NCBI GenBank assembly: GCA_964649415.1 | Contig: CAZYSK010000022.1 | Span: 17,444-81,443, forward strand | Direction of reading: 5' to 3' | Length of the DNA: 64,000 nucleotides | From: CAZYSK01 sp964649415 | GTDB lineage: Bacteria; Chloroflexota; Anaerolineae; B4-G1 | Shown here: in pieces, positions 42,648 through 52,050 of the stretch | How the letters are laid out: every line of letters starts with the position of its first letter | Numbering within the stretch: position 1 is the stretch's first letter | The notes under the pieces: generated by a model | Database searches by the model: none | Told to the model about the DNA's origin: nothing | What the model saw: the letters and a program-made list of their open reading frames with translations, nothing else | Program-made: the position numbers and the translations under genes

Positions 42648-43151
42648 TCACGTGCTGATCCGCTGTCCAAAGAGATCTTGCACGGTCGACGCCAGGGGCA
42701 GGCGCACGTATCTGGGCAGAGACTTGTGGTCTTTCTTGAAGCTCAAGAAGACCCATCGGTGTTCGAGGGGATTCACCACGGCCAATGGGTCCCAGAGAGG
42801 CGGGATAACCAGCGTCACGTCGTGTCCTACTCTGGTCAATTCCTCGAAGAACCTGCCTGGGTCCGCGACGTGTTCGATGGTGTGTGAGCTCAGGACGGCG
42901 TCGAACTGCCTGTCGCCGAATGGAAGATGGTAGACGTCCACCACGACCATGTGCGGCATTCTGGCGTGCACCGTGATATCGGCGTTGACGCCGCCGCCAT
43001 CCGTCCTGCCGCAGCAGACGTTCAGGTCCCACCTCTGGCGCTGGAGAATCCGTCTCTTGAGCACGCAGTAGCTCACGAGGTGAATGCCGTACAAGGTGAT
43101 GATGAGGCTCAGGATGACGAGCACGGCATGCACTGTCCGGGGGTCACTCAC
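42648..43151 (-). CDS. Membrane-anchored SAM methyltransferase-like protein
   Basis: This 167-residue protein has an N-terminal membrane helix (VLVILSLIITLYGIHLVSYCVL) and then a small Methyltransf_11-type domain, with DVYHLPFGDRQFDAVLSSHTIEHVADPGRFFEEL and VTLVIPPLWDP. Motif I is degenerate: LNVCCGRTDGGGVNADI in place of DxGxGxG. It may be a compact methyltransferase acting at the membrane or a non-catalytic relative. It overlaps the upstream DUF1801 gene by four bases. Confidence 0.65.
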   Translation of the reverse strand: MSDPRTVHAVLVILSLIITLYGIHLVSYCVLKRRILQRQRWDLNVCCGRTDGGGVNADITVHARMPHMVVVDVYHLPFGDRQFDAVLSSHTIEHVADPGRFFEELTRVGHDVTLVIPPLWDPLAVVNPLEHRWVFLSFKKDHKSLPRYVRLPLASTVQDLFGQRIST

Positions 43152-43504
43152 GCAGGCTCTCGTTTCTTCACTGTTTGCTTCAGTATCGCCTCGACTACCG
43201 GCAGCGGCAGTTGCTCCAACCGCTTGAAGCGGATGCAGCTCTTTCCCACGTCAAGCCCCTGGAGGTCGCCCCGGTGCGCCTCTACCAGGCCGGTATCCAT
43301 GTACAGGCTCATGTAGCGTTTCTGCGACGCGAACGCGCAAAGCATCTCCCCGCCGAGGTTGTACGTGGGCATGCGATACTGCATTGACTCCACCGCCTCG
43401 GGCACAGTCCTCTGAATCAGCGAGCGCAGTTGCTCCAGCGCGGCCTTTCGCTCTGGCTCCAGGCTCGCCAGGTATGCGTCGACGTCTTTGCTCGTGTCTC
43501 GCAT
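43148..43504 (-). CDS. DUF1801 (YdhG/Fra-like) protein
   Basis: This 118-residue protein matches DUF1801, with VDAYLASLEPERKAALEQLRSLIQRTVPEAVESMQYRMPTYNL and DVGKSCIRFKRLEQLPLPVVEAIL. Family members include YdhG and proteins suggested to be iron chaperones. I chose ATG 43504, with GGAGG 9 bases upstream. It is followed with a four-base overlap by the membrane methyltransferase. Confidence 0.8.
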   Translation of the reverse strand: MRDTSKDVDAYLASLEPERKAALEQLRSLIQRTVPEAVESMQYRMPTYNLGGEMLCAFASQKRYMSLYMDTGLVEAHRGDLQGLDVGKSCIRFKRLEQLPLPVVEAILKQTVKKREPA

Positions 43505-43563
43505 TCGTACACCTCCTGATCCGGCTTCCCGCGACGGCGCATAGCGCGTCGCGGGGGACCGTC

Positions 43564-44289
43564 CTACGCTGCCACCGACCACAGCAGGCGGGCGGCCAGT
43601 ATCAACAGGAGCACCTTCACGCAGACCGCGTACCGTTCGCCGGGTATCACCCTGTGGACGAGGCTCCCGAGCCACACGGACACGCCGAGTATGGGCAGCG
43701 ACCACGCGTAGTAGGTGACGACCTCGCGCGTGACGTTGCCGGCCAGGCAGTGCCCCAGGATGGCAAACGCGTTCGTGAACAACGCATAGCTCTGGATGGT
43801 GGCCCGAAAGCGGTCTGGACTCCAGTTGACCAGCGATCCGTACAGCACGACCGGCGGCCCGCTGATGTTATACGCGCCGCCGAATATGCCTGAGATCAGC
43901 CCGAAGACGAAGGCGTAGTTGTCGTGGGTGAGTTGGATGGCCTTCAGCTTGAACAGACTCACAAGCGTGAAAACGATGACTGTGCAGGCCAGGACGGTCT
44001 TCAAGACCGTGCCATCGACGTGTCCCAGGAACAGAATCCCGAGGGGGATCCCCGCGCAGGCCGAGACGATGAGCCGCCAGGCGTTCCTCACCTCTACGTC
44101 TCGCCATCTCCTCGCGACGACGACGGCCGCGATCGAGCACGACAGCAGCGTCATCAGGACGGTCGCGGTCTTGACGTCGACGACCAGTGCGAGGAGGGGG
44201 AGCGCCACCAGCGCTCCCCCGAAGCTGAACGTGGATTGGATGAGCATCGAGCAGCACACGATTGCTAGGACAAGGTGCAGGTTATCCAT
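43564..44289 (-). CDS. TSUP family permease (TauE/SafE-like), first copy
   Basis: This 241-residue protein has about eight membrane helices. The family signatures are STFSFGGALVALPLLAL at the N-terminus and FVFGLISGIFGGAYNISGPPVVLYG in the second half. TSUP proteins export sulfite, sulfoacetate or related organic anions. It is 1 base after the metallo-beta-lactamase-fold gene and one of two TSUP genes in this cluster (the other at 46740). Confidence 0.87.
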   Translation of the reverse strand: MDNLHLVLAIVCCSMLIQSTFSFGGALVALPLLALVVDVKTATVLMTLLSCSIAAVVVARRWRDVEVRNAWRLIVSACAGIPLGILFLGHVDGTVLKTVLACTVIVFTLVSLFKLKAIQLTHDNYAFVFGLISGIFGGAYNISGPPVVLYGSLVNWSPDRFRATIQSYALFTNAFAILGHCLAGNVTREVVTYYAWSLPILGVSVWLGSLVHRVIPGERYAVCVKVLLLILAARLLWSVAA

Positions 44290-44290
44290 T

Positions 44291-45232
44291 TCAGTATACG
44301 TCGAGATCTCTGCCTGAGACCACCCTTCCGCCATACCCCGCCTGAACCTCCCGGAGAAGTTGCCTCTCCGTCACGCCGTGGAAGAGCTGGTGGTAGAGCA
44401 CCAAGAGCCCGGGCCTCGCCCCGGACGCGATCCGCGCCAGTTCTCGTGAAGACGTATGGACGGTTGAATGATAGCGCCGCCACGCCGGCGAGCGTCCCTC
44501 GAGCCCTGCCGACGAGTATACCTCGTGGACGAGCACGTCGCACCCCCGGTACACGTCGACGCAGCCCTCAAACGGTGCCGTGTCGCCCGAGATGACGATC
44601 GTCCTGCCTGGCGCGCAGAACTTGTATCCGTATGCGGGCCAGCAGCCGTGCTGCACGGCGAAGGCCTCCACCGTCACGTGCTGGTCCCGGTATACCACGC
44701 CCGGCTCGACCTCGGACACCTGCACCCGGTGCCCCGTGTGGTTGATCGGCTCGAGGCCCTCCTGCCGCTCCCGGATGTCCTCCTCGTAGGCGGCGAGGAC
44801 GTGATCCGTCATCGCCCGGATGCCCGGAGGGCCGTAGACTTCCAACGGCTCCTCCCGCTCCAGCACCCACGGCGTCAGGATGAGGTCCGGATAGCCCGCG
44901 GTATGGTCTGAGTGCAGATGCGTCAGGAACGCCCGGCTGAGCCTCGGCACGTCGAGCCCTGCCACGCCTGCCCGGTGTGCAGCCGCCGCCCGCCGCACCA
45001 CGCCCGGCCCGAAATCCACGAGGTACGGCGTTTGCTTCACCACGACCGCCACGGACGGCCCTGACCGCTCGGGGTCGGCGTTTGGCGTGCCGGTGCCCAG
45101 AAGGACGACCTGTGCTGAGTCCCGGTTTGGCGCCGAAGAACTGCCGGATTGGCTGTCCACGTCGTCTCTCGTCTTGCCCAGGTGTGTCGGTCTTTCAGTC
45201 CAGGGGCACAGGCTCGTGCTTGCCGGCGTCAT
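44291..45232 (-). CDS. Metallo-beta-lactamase-fold hydrolase (RNase Z-like)
   Basis: This 313-residue protein has VVLLGTGTPNADPERSGPS at the N-terminus, as RNase Z/ElaC-like hydrolases do, the metal motif THLHSDHTAG, and later GDTAPFEGC and DVLVHEVY, where the other metal ligands sit. The final His ligand is probably in LVLYHQLFHG. The ATG overlaps the stop of the lipoprotein gene by four bases. Substrates in this family range from tRNA precursors to aryl sulfates and cyclic esters. The N-terminal 40 residues are not conserved, so the real start may be later. Confidence 0.82.
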   Translation of the reverse strand: MTPASTSLCPWTERPTHLGKTRDDVDSQSGSSSAPNRDSAQVVLLGTGTPNADPERSGPSVAVVVKQTPYLVDFGPGVVRRAAAAHRAGVAGLDVPRLSRAFLTHLHSDHTAGYPDLILTPWVLEREEPLEVYGPPGIRAMTDHVLAAYEEDIRERQEGLEPINHTGHRVQVSEVEPGVVYRDQHVTVEAFAVQHGCWPAYGYKFCAPGRTIVISGDTAPFEGCVDVYRGCDVLVHEVYSSAGLEGRSPAWRRYHSTVHTSSRELARIASGARPGLLVLYHQLFHGVTERQLLREVQAGYGGRVVSGRDLDVY

Positions 45233-46698
45233 TGGAGTGAGTTTGCAATCGCGACATTCGCCAGGTCGAGCACGTCTGCCTGTCTTCCTGCCTTCATGCC
45301 CACCATGTACTGAAAGCCGTTGTAGATCCAGAACACCTTGGCGTCATCGCAGTTGGCCCCACACACGGATTCGATGAAGTACCCCTCGATGTCGTTGGCC
45401 AGCACCACTCTCTGCGCCCGCGCGGCGTCGAATTCGAAGCTACGCGTGCCCACGGGTTCATTCGTATCCACCTGTTTGCCGGTCAGGCTTCCGTAGTGGC
45501 AGGCACCCGCCCCCAGGCAGTCCGGGCCGAAATCGAGACTCAGCTCGTATTCACCGGGCTCGGCGGTATACACATACGGGTGAATGGCGGGGAGTCCTGC
45601 CTCGATGGGGAAGTCGGGCGGCAGCACGAGCGGCACGCCGGTGCTCTCCAGTTGCGCGAGCACGGGCTGGAACGTGGCGGGCACTTCGGGGTGGCCGGTC
45701 GTCGCCGGAGGGACGATTACCTCCATGGTGTAGTCCACGGTGTCCGGCACCACCGATATCACGTCTATGTAGTAGTCCTGCGTGGAGAGCGTCTCGACCT
45801 GAACCCTCGCGTCGACGAAGCCTGCCCTCAGAGGCGCGCCATCTACTCCCCAGACGTTCAACATCGTGCTCATGTCCGCAGGACCAAGCGCCGACGTGAC
45901 CGAGAGGTCGACCAGTATCTCCTGGCCGGCCGCGACAGTGAGCACGTAGCGGTCAGCGCCACCGACCGTCAGGCTGTTCCCCACCTGGGCCGATATGGCA
46001 CCTGGGGAGAACTGAATCCGCTGCGGCTCGAGGTCCCACTCGGGGATCGCAGCGGCGGTATCCTGAACGCAGTTGAGGCTGATGGTGTACAGTCTCTGTT
46101 CCGGTGACATCTCACACATGCCAATCGGCTGGTCAGAAGGGCACTCAACGTCTTCGGACGGTTCCCAGCCCACGGTCAACCGGCACATCTTGTCGGCCTG
46201 GCGGAAGCCGGTGATCTGACCCGTGGGGCCACCGCCGCCGAGACGCATATCCTCATACCACCTCTGGGCATGGATCATGCGCCTCAGGGCATTCATGACC
46301 ACCTCCACGCTCTCGAAATCCAGGCCCGTGCCGGTGATTGTCGCCTGGCAGCCGGTACCTGCCCTCTGGGTGATGAAGTCCTGGAATTCGGCCTGTGTGA
46401 TCTCACCGGGGATGCCCAGCGTCTGTGACATGTCGTCTGCAAGACCGCTGCACTCCGCAGCGCCCAGCGGCTGAAGCTCGCTCACGTCTTCGGCCTGTGC
46501 TGTTGGCACGGCCGTGGCCGCCGGTGGAACGGGTGTAGCGGTTGGTGGCACCGGTGTAGCTGTGGGTGGGATGGGCGTTGCCTCGATCGTTGGCGTGGTC
46601 GATGCTCCGCCACATCCGGCTAGTAACAAAACGCCGAGCGTCCATCCTATGCCTATGACCTGTCCTATTGCCTGTCGCAGCAGCTTGCTGGTACTCAT
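45229..46698 (-). CDS. Secreted lipoprotein of unknown function
   Basis: This 489-residue lipoprotein has the signal LGVLLLAGC with lipid-bearing Cys29 and a Pro/Thr repeat linker (PTATPVPPTATPVPP). The middle part contains many cysteines and GDADRYVLTVAAGQEIL-like beta sequence; residues about 270-360 resemble a pre-peptidase C-terminal (PPC) domain. The C-terminal part contains a second beta region with CHYGSLTGKQ. The ATG has GGAGG upstream. It lies between two TSUP permease genes and could supply an extracytoplasmic binding or sensing function. Confidence 0.6.
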   Translation of the reverse strand: MSTSKLLRQAIGQVIGIGWTLGVLLLAGCGGASTTPTIEATPIPPTATPVPPTATPVPPAATAVPTAQAEDVSELQPLGAAECSGLADDMSQTLGIPGEITQAEFQDFITQRAGTGCQATITGTGLDFESVEVVMNALRRMIHAQRWYEDMRLGGGGPTGQITGFRQADKMCRLTVGWEPSEDVECPSDQPIGMCEMSPEQRLYTISLNCVQDTAAAIPEWDLEPQRIQFSPGAISAQVGNSLTVGGADRYVLTVAAGQEILVDLSVTSALGPADMSTMLNVWGVDGAPLRAGFVDARVQVETLSTQDYYIDVISVVPDTVDYTMEVIVPPATTGHPEVPATFQPVLAQLESTGVPLVLPPDFPIEAGLPAIHPYVYTAEPGEYELSLDFGPDCLGAGACHYGSLTGKQVDTNEPVGTRSFEFDAARAQRVVLANDIEGYFIESVCGANCDDAKVFWIYNGFQYMVGMKAGRQADVLDLANVAIANSLQ

Positions 46699-46739
46699 CT
46701 CAACCTCCTGGAAACCATTTCTCTCTCTTGCCCGGTGCC

Positions 46740-47462
46740 TCACACGAACATGAACACGCCCACCAGCACCAAGAAAACGTAGACGATGCGGTTGAATAGC
46801 GCTCCTGACACCTTCCTGTTGGCCCACCCGCCGATGAACACCGCGCCGATGATCACGGGCAGGCTATACGCATACAGCCGCAACACGTCCCCTGTCCACA
46901 GCCCGGCCAAGCCGTGACTGATCAGTATGACCATCCCGGTCGGCAGGAAGTAACCCTGCATCGTTGCCCGGAACCGCTCAGGCGGCCATTCCCGCAGCAC
47001 GCCGTAGATCACCACCGGCGGGCCGTTCGTGTTGTACGCGCCTCCCAGGATGCCCGCCACGAACCCAAACGCGTACGACAGTTTCTCACTCCTGATCGGG
47101 GGCAGCCGGGGCGCGACCAATTCGTACAGCCCAAACCCGATCAGCACGATCCCCAGGACTGCCTTCACCGCGCCCTCTGGAGCGGACTTGAGGAAGAACA
47201 GCCCGACCGGTATGCCGGCGAGCGTCGAGACGATCAGCCGCCACGCGGCCCGCAAGTCCACCTGGCGCCACGCCCGCAGCAGGATGGTGAGTGCGACAGT
47301 CGGAGCTACCAGGGCCACCAGCGGCGTCGCGGTTTGCATGCCGACGATCATGGCCAGCAGGGGCATTGCGATCAGGGCATCGCCAAAACCGAGCGCAGAC
47401 CGGATGAAGGTCGAGAGGAACAGGATACCGAGGACGAGGAACGTGTGGGTTGAGGAGTTCAT
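46740..47462 (-). CDS. TSUP family permease, second copy
   Basis: This 240-residue membrane protein has SALGFGDALIAMPLLAMIVGMQTATPLVAL and AYGFVAGILGGAYNTNGPPVVIYG-type motifs, so it is a paralogue of the protein at 43564. It overlaps the glycosyltransferase gene upstream by four bases (47459-47462). The GGAYNxxGPPVV motif is kept in both copies; the two may form a pair with related substrates. Confidence 0.87.
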   Translation of the reverse strand: MNSSTHTFLVLGILFLSTFIRSALGFGDALIAMPLLAMIVGMQTATPLVALVAPTVALTILLRAWRQVDLRAAWRLIVSTLAGIPVGLFFLKSAPEGAVKAVLGIVLIGFGLYELVAPRLPPIRSEKLSYAFGFVAGILGGAYNTNGPPVVIYGVLREWPPERFRATMQGYFLPTGMVILISHGLAGLWTGDVLRLYAYSLPVIIGAVFIGGWANRKVSGALFNRIVYVFLVLVGVFMFV

Positions 47463-48727
47463 AGGCCTTCGATAATCTCAATCGCTCGACCGATGCCGTC
47501 TTCGGCGCGAATGCGTTCCCCCATCGCTGCAGCGCGCGTCCGCATGCCCTGATCCGTGACGGCGCTGGTGATGGCTGCCGCCAGCCGCTTGGCCGTCAAC
47601 CGGCGGCGTGGCACGGGCCGGGGGCCGACACCCAGTTCTGTCACCCGTCGGGCCCAGAGCGGCTGGTCGCCGGTGTGCGGGACGAGCACGGACGGCTTGC
47701 CCGCACGCAGTCCGGCTCCCGTAGTCCCTGATCCACCGTGGTGTACCACTGCCGCCGTGCGGGGAAACAACCAGGCGTGGGGTACAGCGTCCATCGTGAA
47801 CAGGTCGGTGGCGTGGTGGGGCGAGTTGGGGCCCGTCAATCCACCCCAGCCCGTGACGAGTACCCCGCGTTGCCCCGCTATCTTGAGCGCTGCCGCCACG
47901 AGTCGCGTCGTCTGCCGGGGGGTGCGGTGTGCCATGCTGCCAAAACCTACGTACACCGGCGGTGGGCCGGAATCGAGGAAGTCAACCAGCCGGGCAGGGG
48001 GCTGCCAATCCAGCGCGTGATCGAGCAACCAGTAGCCGGTGATGTGAGTATGCTCGCCCCAATCGGGAGGCTTGGGGACGACCGTGGGGCTGAAGGAATA
48101 CAGTATGGGCAGGGGCCTGCCATTCAACTGGCTGTAAGGCCACTTGCCGAGCGGGATTGGCGGCAGGTGGAGCTGTTCTCGCCGCCACCGATTGATGAAC
48201 CGCCTGGTGAATGCCTGCAAGAACTGCTCGGCCAGGACGTGCGTCCACAGGTTGTAGGTGCTGCCCAGCCGAAGCCGGGGAGAGACGACGCTGGGGAAGG
48301 CGCGCGTGCGAGCCATAGCAGGAAATGGAATGGCCCAGCAGGCGGGCACATCCAGTTTCTCCGCGACGTGATAAGCGCCAAAACCCATCGTTGAGAAGAC
48401 GATCGTTTCCGCGCCTCGGCACGCCAACCACGTATTCGCTTTGAGCCGCTCGAACAAAGGCCGCATCGTCTGGAGGACCTGCCAAACCCACACGATGGTG
48501 CTGCGGCCGGATTCCAATCCTGCCCGCAGGTCCCCCATTCCCAGCAGTTCGCGCGCGTTCATGCCCAGCGGGAAGAAGTCCACACCGTGCTCTCTGACGA
48601 GCGCTCCGAAGTCGTCGGGCGCAGCGAAGCGCACCCTGTGCCGGCCTGTCCTTTGCAGCCCTAGCGCCAATGCGAGGAGGGGTTGCACGTCACCGCGTGA
48701 GCCAATCGCTAACACCGTAATCTGCAT
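47459..48727 (-). CDS. GT1-type glycosyltransferase (UGT/MGT family)
   Basis: This 422-residue cytoplasmic GT-B enzyme has the N-terminal acceptor domain (AIGSRGDVQPLLALALGLQRTGRHRVRFAAP) and a C-terminal donor domain with VVHHGGSGTTGAGLRAGKPSVLVPHTGDQPLWARRV, the signature of sterol, macrolide and rhamnosyl transferases. The NDP-sugar and acceptor cannot be told. The gene overlaps the TSUP gene that follows, so it may be translated together with it. Confidence 0.9.
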   Translation of the reverse strand: MQITVLAIGSRGDVQPLLALALGLQRTGRHRVRFAAPDDFGALVREHGVDFFPLGMNARELLGMGDLRAGLESGRSTIVWVWQVLQTMRPLFERLKANTWLACRGAETIVFSTMGFGAYHVAEKLDVPACWAIPFPAMARTRAFPSVVSPRLRLGSTYNLWTHVLAEQFLQAFTRRFINRWRREQLHLPPIPLGKWPYSQLNGRPLPILYSFSPTVVPKPPDWGEHTHITGYWLLDHALDWQPPARLVDFLDSGPPPVYVGFGSMAHRTPRQTTRLVAAALKIAGQRGVLVTGWGGLTGPNSPHHATDLFTMDAVPHAWLFPRTAAVVHHGGSGTTGAGLRAGKPSVLVPHTGDQPLWARRVTELGVGPRPVPRRRLTAKRLAAAITSAVTDQGMRTRAAAMGERIRAEDGIGRAIEIIEGL

Positions 48728-48791
48728 TGGGGTCCTCTGATCCTTGAATCGAGTCGAAATCGCCGTGACACCGCTACATCCTGCGTCTCTT

Positions 48792-49694
48792 TCATGCCAT
48801 GGCGCAATCTGCTTCGCCGTACTCGATCTCTATCGTGAGGTGGGCGAATTCGTATCGCTGCAACCGGCGCTTGATGTCCTGTTTCACGTGCAGGGCCTGA
48901 TCCTTGGTTGCCGACACGTCAATCATCACGTGGGTCGTCAGAATGTGATGCTCACCGTCGAGAGACCATACGTGTGTGTGGTGAATGGCCTTCACGTGCT
49001 CCACCCCGGCGATCTCTCCCTCGATTTCCTTGATGTCCACATCCCAGGGTACTCCCTGCAGAAACAGAGAGACAGTCTGTCGCATGTTCTGGATCACGTT
49101 GTAGAGGACGTACACCGCTATCAAGACCGAGAGGATTGGGTCCAGGATGGGCACGTCGGCGAATAAGAGGATAATCGCGACGACCAGGACCGCGCTCCAT
49201 CCTAGAACGTCCTCCAGGAGGTGCCAGGCTATCGCGCGAGCGTTCAACGACTTGCTGCCGCGCAGCCGCAACACGGCGACGCCGTTGATCAGAATGCCCA
49301 TTAGCGCAAAGACCGCCATGCCCCGGGGATTTGAGTGCTCGGGTTCCAGGAGCCTTGGGATCGCTCTTGAGATAACCAGGAGGGAGCCGACCAGGAGAAC
49401 GATGGTGTTGACGAATGAGCCAAGAAGGGAGAAGCGCCGATAGCCGTAGGAAAACCGGCGGTCGGGATCTCGCCTGGAATACCGATCGAGGAACCAGGCC
49501 AACCCCAGGGATAGACTATCGCCCAGATCGTGGACGGCATCGGACAGAATCGCCAGGCTGTTCGTCCACAGTCCCCCGGCGACCTCGAGCGCCGCAAAGC
49601 CCAGGTTGAGGAAGAACGCCAGCCGGATATTGGCCGCTTCGCCGTGGCCATGGGCGTGCGGGTGGGAATGACAATGGCTGTGGTTGCTGTCCAT
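48792..49694 (-). CDS. Cation diffusion facilitator (CzcD-like)
   Basis: This 300-residue protein has six membrane helices and a C-terminal cytoplasmic domain. Metal-site residues are in SDAVHDLGDSL (helix 2) and AIAWHLLEDVLGW (helix 5), the HxxxD pairs of zinc-type transporters. The N-terminus is rich in His (MDSNHSHCHSHPHAHGHGE) and may collect metal. It exports zinc or similar cations in exchange for protons. It follows the methyltransferase gene by 12 bases. Confidence 0.93.
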   Translation of the reverse strand: MDSNHSHCHSHPHAHGHGEAANIRLAFFLNLGFAALEVAGGLWTNSLAILSDAVHDLGDSLSLGLAWFLDRYSRRDPDRRFSYGYRRFSLLGSFVNTIVLLVGSLLVISRAIPRLLEPEHSNPRGMAVFALMGILINGVAVLRLRGSKSLNARAIAWHLLEDVLGWSAVLVVAIILLFADVPILDPILSVLIAVYVLYNVIQNMRQTVSLFLQGVPWDVDIKEIEGEIAGVEHVKAIHHTHVWSLDGEHHILTTHVMIDVSATKDQALHVKQDIKRRLQRYEFAHLTIEIEYGEADCAMA

Positions 49695-49706
49695 CTGCTG
49701 CCTGAA

Positions 49707-50468
49707 CTACTGAGCCTTCCTGGCGACCAGGATGCCGAAGAAGGGAGCGAGCTCGTCGGTCTGGGTGACCACGAATCCTTGCGTCTCGAACCGCCTTATC
49801 AGATCGCTGAGCTTGTAGTATTGCCCCTCCTCGGGCGTGTATCGCTTCATGTCCTCCCAGGTGTAAACGTAGTCGGGATTCGCTCTGAAGTGAGGTTCGA
49901 CGTACGCTTTGTACATCTGCTCGGGCACCGTCCTGGGCATCAAGTAGCGGTACATCCGGTTGAATCTCTCCGGCTCTTCCTCGGGGTCGAAGAAGAAGAA
50001 CGGGTCGCACATCACCACCCTGCCGGTCTCGCTCAGCAGTGCATGCATGATGGCGATCGCTTCTCCTTTCTCCTCCTCGGCGACGTGATGAAAGGCCGAC
50101 GAGGATACAATCAGGTCTACGCGCTCATCGACCCCGGGGTGAAGGAAGCTGCCGATCACGAACTCAACATTCGTCAACCCGCGCTGCTGCACTTCCTCGC
50201 GGGCTGCTTCGACGTTCTCCTCAGAGGGATCCACGGCGATCACCCGTTTCACCAGGGGGGCAATGGCCGTGGTCACTTTTCCCCAGCCTGCCCCCATGTC
50301 CAAGACGATCTCGTCCGGCTGCGGCTCGCTGAGTCTGACGAGCCTCTGCACCAATGCCGGTGCGCTCTCAAATGTGTACTCCCCGGACGGACTGGTCACC
50401 AGGTGCACATACAGCGCGAAGACCTGATCCCAGGCGGACTCAGCTTCGTCAAGACGACGCTGCGACAT
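49707..50468 (-). CDS. Class I SAM-dependent methyltransferase
   Basis: This 253-residue enzyme has motif I VLDMGAGWGKVTTAIAPLV, motif II AVDPSEENVEAAREEVQQ and motif III region FVIGSFLHPG and VSSSAFHHVAEEEKGEAI. The substrate cannot be read. AGGAGG precedes the ATG. It lies between a GNAT gene upstream and the cation exporter downstream. Confidence 0.85.
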   Translation of the reverse strand: MSQRRLDEAESAWDQVFALYVHLVTSPSGEYTFESAPALVQRLVRLSEPQPDEIVLDMGAGWGKVTTAIAPLVKRVIAVDPSEENVEAAREEVQQRGLTNVEFVIGSFLHPGVDERVDLIVSSSAFHHVAEEEKGEAIAIMHALLSETGRVVMCDPFFFFDPEEEPERFNRMYRYLMPRTVPEQMYKAYVEPHFRANPDYVYTWEDMKRYTPEEGQYYKLSDLIRRFETQGFVVTQTDELAPFFGILVARKAQ

Positions 50469-50544
50469 GTCCTTCCTCCTAGATCTTCAGATAGTTCCGG
50501 CCACCGCTGCCGTAGAGCGGACCCAGATCGGCCGGGATTGGGCG

Positions 50545-51045
50545 TCATTGCTCCGTGAGCGCCTGGTAGTACCGCACCAGGGGCATAGCCGTGTACCCGG
50601 CTTTCTCGTACGACCTCCTGGCGGGTGCGTGCGAGGGATCGCCGCCGGTGGCGACCACGGCCAGCTTCATTCCTCCTTCTCTCATCTTATCGAGCGCGAA
50701 CAGGTTCAACTCTGTGCCGATCCCCCGGTTCTGGTATTCAGGATGGACGGCGATCAAGTAGACTTCCCCTTCCCCACCTTCATCTCTGTTGCGCAGCTTG
50801 TAGGCCACGAAGCCAGCTACCACCCCATCGACTTCGGCCACCCAGACCGGGGTTTCATCACCATCTCTGCACGCCTTTTCGACCAGATCCGCCTGTAGCT
50901 TTCGCCAATCTGGATACAGTATGGGATAGACATCGGGGCCCAGTATCTGCTTGAACGAAGCAAAGACCGGCGTCCAGGCGAGCAATGATAGCTCGACCAG
51001 GTCATCCATGTCATCGTCACGAAAGGGTCGGATACGTAGATTCAT
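50545..51045 (-). CDS. GNAT family N-acetyltransferase
   Basis: This 166-residue protein is a full GNAT domain: RIRPFRDDDMDDLVELSLLAW at the N-terminus, GVVAGFVAYKL, and the acetyl-CoA binding site VHPEYQNRGIGTELNLFALD with Q/RxxGxG/A. GGAGG lies 6 bases before the ATG at 51045. The substrate is unknown. Confidence 0.9.
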   Translation of the reverse strand: MNLRIRPFRDDDMDDLVELSLLAWTPVFASFKQILGPDVYPILYPDWRKLQADLVEKACRDGDETPVWVAEVDGVVAGFVAYKLRNRDEGGEGEVYLIAVHPEYQNRGIGTELNLFALDKMREGGMKLAVVATGGDPSHAPARRSYEKAGYTAMPLVRYYQALTEQ

Positions 51046-51126
51046 AGTTGTCCTCCTGATTCTGAGCCCGTGCATCAGACGATGCCGGGCTGATGCGGTT
51101 ATCTATCGTCGTGGATAACGACTCTA

Positions 51127-52050
51127 CTACTGCGCTACCGTATTGAGCCAGACCTCGCTGAACCGGGCGCCGTCCACGCGCGTCACGACGCGTGTGGGGC
51201 TTCCACTGTCGTCAACCCGCTGGCGGAGCCATCCATCCTCGATGTCTGATTTCACACGAATGTCGCTGATCTCCACACCCTCCTTCCAGCCCAGCGCGAT
51301 GGCGCAGGCGAGCGGATCGTGCTGGAAGTTGATCGTGTCGTCCGGCAAACCTGCGCACGTTTGGCCATACTGGGCTTCGTAGCGCTCGTCCCTGGCAAAC
51401 GCCTCCGCCTGTCTGGCGATCAGCCGAGCCAGGGGCCCTGCCTGTCTCAGCTTGGGTAGATAAGCCCTTCTGAGCGCGGTTTCGACGGTGACCGCCAGAG
51501 GCACGAACGTGGGGCTTGAGTGCGCGATGACGTGGTGTGCGGACTGGACGTCGATCTGGACGTTGAAGTCTATCTCGTGGCCCCAGGGTGGAAAACCCTC
51601 CTTGGGAGGGAACACGTAGCCGCCCATGAGGCAGAGCCTGGCGCGGCGCAATATGCCGGGAGAGCGCCTGTCCAGCAAGGCCAGATTCGTGTAGGGTCCA
51701 ATGGCGACGATGGTCGCACCCTGCTCGATGCTGCGCTCCAGCAGGGTGAGGGCCTGATTGAGCGGGGCCGGGGCGGGCGGTATCGGTTCGGGCCAATAGG
51801 CGCCCTCGTCCAGCAGGCCCTGCCAGGAGCGATAGCAGTCCAGCGAGACGTCCGCCCCGGCCGCGACGGGGATGTCGTCCCGGCCGGCGAGTCCCAGGAC
51901 GTAGCGCGCATAGCCGGCTCGCTTGCCTCGATGCTCCGCGACCGTAGTGATGGCGACGAGCTCGGCGCCTGGCCAGTTGAGCACCATCGCGAGGGCACAC
52001 AGATCATCGATATCGCCGCCTAAGTCGGTATCGATATGCAGTTTGGGCAC
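51127..52050 (-). CDS. Nucleoside hydrolase (inosine-uridine preferring type)
   Basis: This 307-residue enzyme cleaves ribonucleosides to base and ribose. Its calcium site is DTDLGGDIDD at the N-terminus, with an additional ligand expected in the C-terminal HDPLACAIAL. GPYTNLALL and HEIDFNVQID, GG.FP motifs also fit. It starts with GTG at 52050, 7 bases after GGAGGG; a longer frame upstream is not conserved. It is the first gene of the long leftward run and follows the giant surface protein with 165 bases between. Confidence 0.9.
   Translation of the reverse strand: MPKLHIDTDLGGDIDDLCALAMVLNWPGAELVAITTVAEHRGKRAGYARYVLGLAGRDDIPVAAGADVSLDCYRSWQGLLDEGAYWPEPIPPAPAPLNQALTLLERSIEQGATIVAIGPYTNLALLDRRSPGILRRARLCLMGGYVFPPKEGFPPWGHEIDFNVQIDVQSAHHVIAHSSPTFVPLAVTVETALRRAYLPKLRQAGPLARLIARQAEAFARDERYEAQYGQTCAGLPDDTINFQHDPLACAIALGWKEGVEISDIRVKSDIEDGWLRQRVDDSGSPTRVVTRVDGARFSEVWLNTVAQ

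Noticed and set aside
42651..42899. Plus-strand open frame over the membrane methyltransferase
   Set aside because: It is a shadow of the minus-strand gene without its own start signals.
43505..43705. N-terminal extension of the DUF1801 protein
   Set aside because: It overlaps the TSUP gene end and is not conserved; GGAGG marks ATG 43504.
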